Assembly: GCF_013385635.1 (NCBI RefSeq)
Contig: NZ_JACAPR010000032.1
Coordinates: 62,001-126,000, forward strand
Direction: 5' to 3'
Length of the DNA stretch: 64,000 nt
DNA from: Pseudomonas gingeri
Lineage (GTDB): Bacteria > Pseudomonadota > Gammaproteobacteria > Pseudomonadales > Pseudomonadaceae
The translations under genes and the position numbers were made by a program. The notes under the pieces were generated by a model, which was not told the origin of the DNA, did not search any database, and saw nothing but the letters and a program-made list of their open reading frames with translations. Shown here piece by piece: positions 60,593-64,000 of the stretch; the first letter of the stretch is position 1; each line of letters starts with the position of its first letter.

Positions 60593-61888
60593 ATGACAAC
60601 AACAACGACGCCGTACACCGGCGAGGAACGTAGCAAAAGGATCTTTGCCATCGTCGGCGCTTCTTCCGGCAACCTGGTCGAGTGGTTCGACTTTTATGTC
60701 TATGCCTTCTGTGCCATCTATTTCGCTCCGGCGTTTTTCCCATCCGATAATCCCACTGTGCAACTGGTCAACACCGCCGGGGTATTCGCTGCCGGTTTCC
60801 TGATGCGGCCTATCGGTGGCTGGCTGTTCGGCCGGGTGGCCGACAAGCACGGGCGCAAGAACTCGATGATGATCTCGGTGCTGATGATGTGTGCCGGCTC
60901 CCTGGTCATCGCCTTCCTGCCCACCTATGCGAGCATTGGTGTCTGGGCGCCGGTGCTGCTGCTGGTGGCGCGGCTGTTCCAGGGCCTGTCGGTGGGGGGC
61001 GAGTACGGCACTACCGCGACCTACATGAGTGAAGTGGCGCTACGTGGCCAGCGCGGTTTCTTTGCCTCGTTCCAGTACGTGACCCTGATCGGCGGCCAAC
61101 TGTTGGCGGTGCTGGTGGTGGTGATCCTGCAACAGTTCCTCACCGAACCCGAACTCAAGGCCTGGGGCTGGCGCGTTCCGTTCGTGATCGGCGCCATCGC
61201 GGCGCTGATCTCGCTGCTGTTGCGTCGTTCCCTGAAGGAAACCATCAGCAAGGAAACCCGCCAGGACAAGGACGCCGGCAGCATCCGCGCATTGTTCCGC
61301 GATCACAAGGCGGCGTTTATCACCGTGCTCGGCTACACCGCCGGCGGCTCGCTGATTTTCTATACCTTCACCACCTATATGCAGAAGTACCTGGTGAACA
61401 CTGCCGGGATGACGGCCAAGACCGCCAGCTACATCATGACCGGCGCGCTCTTCGTCTACATGTGCATGCAGCCGCTGTTCGGCATGCTCTCGGACAAGAT
61501 CGGCCGGCGTAATTCGATGCTCTGGTTCGGTGCCCTGGGCACCTTGTGCACGGTGCCTATCCTGCTGACGCTGAAGACCGTCACCAACCCGTTCCTGGCC
61601 TTCGTGCTGATCACCCTGGCCCTGGCGATCGTCAGCTTCTATACCTCCATCAGCGGCCTGGTCAAAGCCGAGATGTTCCCGGTGCAAGTGCGTGCCCTGG
61701 GCGTGGGCCTGGCCTACGCGGTGGCGAATGCGCTGTTCGGCGGTTCGGCGGAGTATGTGGCCTTGAACCTCAAGTCGGTGGGCATGGAGAACTCCTTCTA
61801 CTGGTATGTGACGGTGATGATGGTCATTGCCTTCCTGTTCAGCCTGCGCCTGCCGAAGCAGGCGGCGTACCTGCATCACGATCACTGA
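60593..61888 (+). CDS. pcaT: Dicarboxylate (3-oxoadipate) MFS transporter PcaT
   Basis: 431 residues, a metabolite:H+ symporter-type MFS. N-terminal SSGNLVEWFDFYVYAFCAIYFAPAFFP, then RPIGGWLFGRVADKHGRKNS and RLFQGLSVGGEYGTTATYMSE are the family's marks. PcaT transports 3-oxoadipate and is named from its position between pcaF and pcaB. The ATG at 60593 follows a GAGTGAGAG sequence. Confidence 0.93.
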   Translation: MTTTTTPYTGEERSKRIFAIVGASSGNLVEWFDFYVYAFCAIYFAPAFFPSDNPTVQLVNTAGVFAAGFLMRPIGGWLFGRVADKHGRKNSMMISVLMMCAGSLVIAFLPTYASIGVWAPVLLLVARLFQGLSVGGEYGTTATYMSEVALRGQRGFFASFQYVTLIGGQLLAVLVVVILQQFLTEPELKAWGWRVPFVIGAIAALISLLLRRSLKETISKETRQDKDAGSIRALFRDHKAAFITVLGYTAGGSLIFYTFTTYMQKYLVNTAGMTAKTASYIMTGALFVYMCMQPLFGMLSDKIGRRNSMLWFGALGTLCTVPILLTLKTVTNPFLAFVLITLALAIVSFYTSISGLVKAEMFPVQVRALGVGLAYAVANALFGGSAEYVALNLKSVGMENSFYWYVTVMMVIAFLFSLRLPKQAAYLHHDH

Positions 61889-61934
61889 TCGGCCTGCGCG
61901 CCCGTCCCGGGCGCGCATTTACCAGGGATTTTTT

Positions 61935-63293
61935 ATGTCTCGACCGAGCAATCAACTGTTCGATGCCTACTTTATTGCCCGTGATATGGGCGAGGTGTTC
62001 TCCGACCAGGGCCGGGTCCAGGCGATGCTGGACTTCGAAGCCGCCCTGGCTCGTGCGCAGGCGCGGGTCGGGCTGATTCCCCAGGCGGCCGTCGCGCCCA
62101 TCGAAGCGGCATGCCAGGCCGGGCTCTACGACTTTTGCGCGCTCGGCGAAGCGATCGCCACGGCCGGCAACTCGGCGATCCCGCTGGTCAAGGCACTGGG
62201 CAGGCAGATCGCTGGCGCCGATGCCGGGGCTGAACGTTATGTGCACCTGGGCGCCACCAGCCAGGATGTGATGGACAGCGGCCTGGTGCTGCAACTGCGC
62301 AGCGCCTGGCAACTGATTGACCGTGACCTGCAACGCCTGGGTGAAGTGCTGGTGGTCCAGGCTCGGCGTCATGCGGCCACGCCGCTGGCCGGGCGGACCT
62401 GGCTGCAACAGGCGACCCCGGTCACCCTGGGCATGAAGATCGCCGGCTGGCTGGGAGCGCTCACCCGCCATCGCCAGCGCCTGCGTGAGCTGCAACCGCG
62501 TTTGCTCAGCCTGCAATTCGGGGGGGCGTCGGGGACTCTCGCAGCCCTGGGCGACCAGGCGATGCCGGTAGCCGAGGCACTGGCCGGCGAGTTGCACCTC
62601 GGCCTGCCGGAGCAGCCCTGGCACACCCATCGCGATCGCCTGGTGGAGTTCGCTGCCGTGCTGGGATTGATTGCCGGCAGCCTGGGCAAGCAAGGACGTG
62701 ATATCAGCCTGCTGATGCAGACCGAGGCGGCGGAAGTCTTCGAGCCGTCGGCACCGGGCAAGGGGGGGTCCTCCACCATGCCGCACAAGCGCAATCCAGT
62801 GGGCGCCGCGGTACTGATCGCGACGGCTACCCGGGTTCCGGGGCTGCTCTCGACACTGTTCAGCGCCATGCCCCAGGAGCACGAGCGCAGCCTCGGTCTC
62901 TGGCATGCCGAATGGGAAACCCTGCCGGATATCTGCCGGTTGGTCTCCGGCGCCTTGCAGCAAGCACTGATTGTCAGCGAAGGGCTGGAAGTCGATCCGG
63001 CACGGATGCTCGAAAACCTCGACCTGACCCAGGGACTGCTGCTGGCTGAGGCCGTGAGTATCGTCCTGGCCCAGCGCTTGGGGCGCGACACGGCCCACCA
63101 CTTGCTGGAGCAATGCTGCAAGCGTGCGGTCGCGGAACAACGACACCTGCGTGCGGTGCTGGGCGATGAGCCGCAAGTGACCGCTGAACTGTCCGCGGAC
63201 GAACTGGATCGCCTGCTCGATCCGGCCCACTATCTCGGCCAGGCACGGACTTGGGTCGAACGTGCCGTGGCTGAGCATCTGGCTTTTATCTGA
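61935..63293 (+). CDS. pcaB: 3-carboxy-cis,cis-muconate cycloisomerase PcaB
   Basis: 452 residues. Fumarase/aspartase superfamily: signature GKGGSSTMPHKRNPVG (about 275-290), GATSQDVMDSGLVLQLR, and LSLQFGGASGTLAALG. It converts carboxymuconate to carboxymuconolactone. The ATG at 61935 was chosen (MSRPSNQLFDAYF, as in relatives); the open frame continues into pcaT. pcaD follows after 11 bases. Confidence 0.95.
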   Translation: MSRPSNQLFDAYFIARDMGEVFSDQGRVQAMLDFEAALARAQARVGLIPQAAVAPIEAACQAGLYDFCALGEAIATAGNSAIPLVKALGRQIAGADAGAERYVHLGATSQDVMDSGLVLQLRSAWQLIDRDLQRLGEVLVVQARRHAATPLAGRTWLQQATPVTLGMKIAGWLGALTRHRQRLRELQPRLLSLQFGGASGTLAALGDQAMPVAEALAGELHLGLPEQPWHTHRDRLVEFAAVLGLIAGSLGKQGRDISLLMQTEAAEVFEPSAPGKGGSSTMPHKRNPVGAAVLIATATRVPGLLSTLFSAMPQEHERSLGLWHAEWETLPDICRLVSGALQQALIVSEGLEVDPARMLENLDLTQGLLLAEAVSIVLAQRLGRDTAHHLLEQCCKRAVAEQRHLRAVLGDEPQVTAELSADELDRLLDPAHYLGQARTWVERAVAEHLAFI

Positions 63294-63304
63294 AGGAGAC
63301 TGCC

Positions 63305-64000
63305 GTGAGTTTTGTGCAACTGGCTGAAGGCCAACTGAACTACCAGCTCGATGGTCCGGAGGGCGCTCCGGTACTGGTGCTGTCCAACTCCCTGGGCACC
63401 GACCTGGGCATGTGGGACACCCAGTTGCCGGCGTTCGCCGAACACTTTCGGGTGCTGCGTTATGACACCCGTGGCCATGGCCGCTCGCTGGTGACCGCAG
63501 GGCCGTACAGCATCGGGCAGTTGGGGCGGGATGTGCTGGCCCTGCTCGATGCCCTGCAGATCGAACGCGCGCATTTCTGTGGCTTGTCCATGGGCGGCCT
63601 GATCGGCCAGTGGCTGGGGATTCATGCCGGCGAGCGCCTGCACAAGCTGGTCGTGTGCAACACGGCGGCGAAGATCGGTGATCCGGGCATGTGGAACCCG
63701 CGTATCGAAACCGTGCTGCGCGACGGTGAGGCGGCCATGCGCGCCTTGCGCGACGGAGCGATTGCGCGCTGGTTCACGCCGGACTTTTCGGCCGCGCACC
63801 CGGGGCAGGTCAAGCCGATTACCGACATGCTCGCCGCGACGTCGCCGCAGGGTTATGCGGCCAACTGCTGTGCGGTGCGCGATGCGGACTTCCGCGACCG
63901 GCTCAGCGCGATCCAGGTGCCCCTGCTGGTGATCTCGGGCAGCGAGGATGCGGTGACGCCGCCGTCGGGTGGCATGTTTATCCAGCAGCATGTGCAAGGC
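63305..64000 (+). CDS. pcaD: 3-oxoadipate enol-lactonase PcaD (3' end cut by the window)
   Basis: The first 232 codons from a GTG start (SFVQLAEGQLNYQLDGPEG); GAAGGAGA lies just upstream. Alpha/beta hydrolase: oxyanion region VLSNSLGTDLGMWD, nucleophile S95 in CGLSMGGL, and an acidic residue in ISGSEDAVTPP. It hydrolyses the enol-lactone to 3-oxoadipate. The full protein is about 263 residues in relatives, so some 30 are missing, including the catalytic histidine. pcaC is expected next. Confidence 0.93.
   Translation, partial: MSFVQLAEGQLNYQLDGPEGAPVLVLSNSLGTDLGMWDTQLPAFAEHFRVLRYDTRGHGRSLVTAGPYSIGQLGRDVLALLDALQIERAHFCGLSMGGLIGQWLGIHAGERLHKLVVCNTAAKIGDPGMWNPRIETVLRDGEAAMRALRDGAIARWFTPDFSAAHPGQVKPITDMLAATSPQGYAANCCAVRDADFRDRLSAIQVPLLVISGSEDAVTPPSGGMFIQQHVQG

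Overview
The window is a stretch of a Pseudomonas chromosome, most likely from the P. fluorescens group. Supporting signs are the high GC content, the synteny (tail-particle cluster next to pncC-recA-recX; erdR-dgkA; finR/fpr; braCDEFG; rapA; pcaRKIJFTBD), and the REP-type palindromes with a GTGGGAGC core between genes. No tRNA, rRNA, CRISPR array, integrase or transposase was found.

Left part (1-14962): a contractile, Mu/SfV-like phage-tail cluster read rightward. It runs tail terminator-like protein (cut by the left edge), DUF2635, sheath, tube, a frameshifted tail chaperone, tape measure, gp43/gp44-like hub proteins, spike, gp46, gp47 (J), gp48, then two successive fibre-plus-chaperone cassettes and a lysis cassette (GH19 endolysin, Rz with nested Rz1). 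No head, packaging or integration gene is present in this part. That, and the position beside pncC-recA, fits a tailocin (R-type bacteriocin) better than an intact prophage. A secreted DUF642-like protein gene sits as an extra gene between sheath and tube.

Middle-left (15.1-31 kb): an 88-bp tandem REP array, then pncC, recA (with a LexA box) and recX, a LOG-family protein, small hypotheticals, the tRNA-modification genes tapT and trmO, a DMT exporter, an ErdR-like response regulator, dgkA, the divergent finR/fpr pair, an FAD protein, a lipoprotein, and an atypical SDR divergent from a LysR gene.

Middle (29.7-43.5 kb, mostly minus strand): a bufferin-type RiPP operon (precursor, MNIO enzyme, partner protein, DoxX), the branched-chain amino-acid ABC transporter braCDEFG, a DUF2288 protein, a 724-residue tubulin/FtsZ-like protein of unknown role, and a MHYT-GGDEF-EAL c-di-GMP protein.

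Right part (43-64 kb): a YkgJ-like protein, an MFS carrier, rapA, a LysR-RidA-class V aminotransferase group, a small protein that I read as the cbb3 oxidase subunit CcoM behind an Anr box, a Pit phosphate transporter, and the PcaR-controlled beta-ketoadipate cluster pcaR-pcaK-pcaI-pcaJ-pcaF-pcaT-pcaB-pcaD (last gene cut by the right edge). PcaR-like operator pairs lie in front of pcaR, pcaK and pcaI. Together the pca genes import aromatic acids and convert carboxymuconate to succinyl-CoA and acetyl-CoA.
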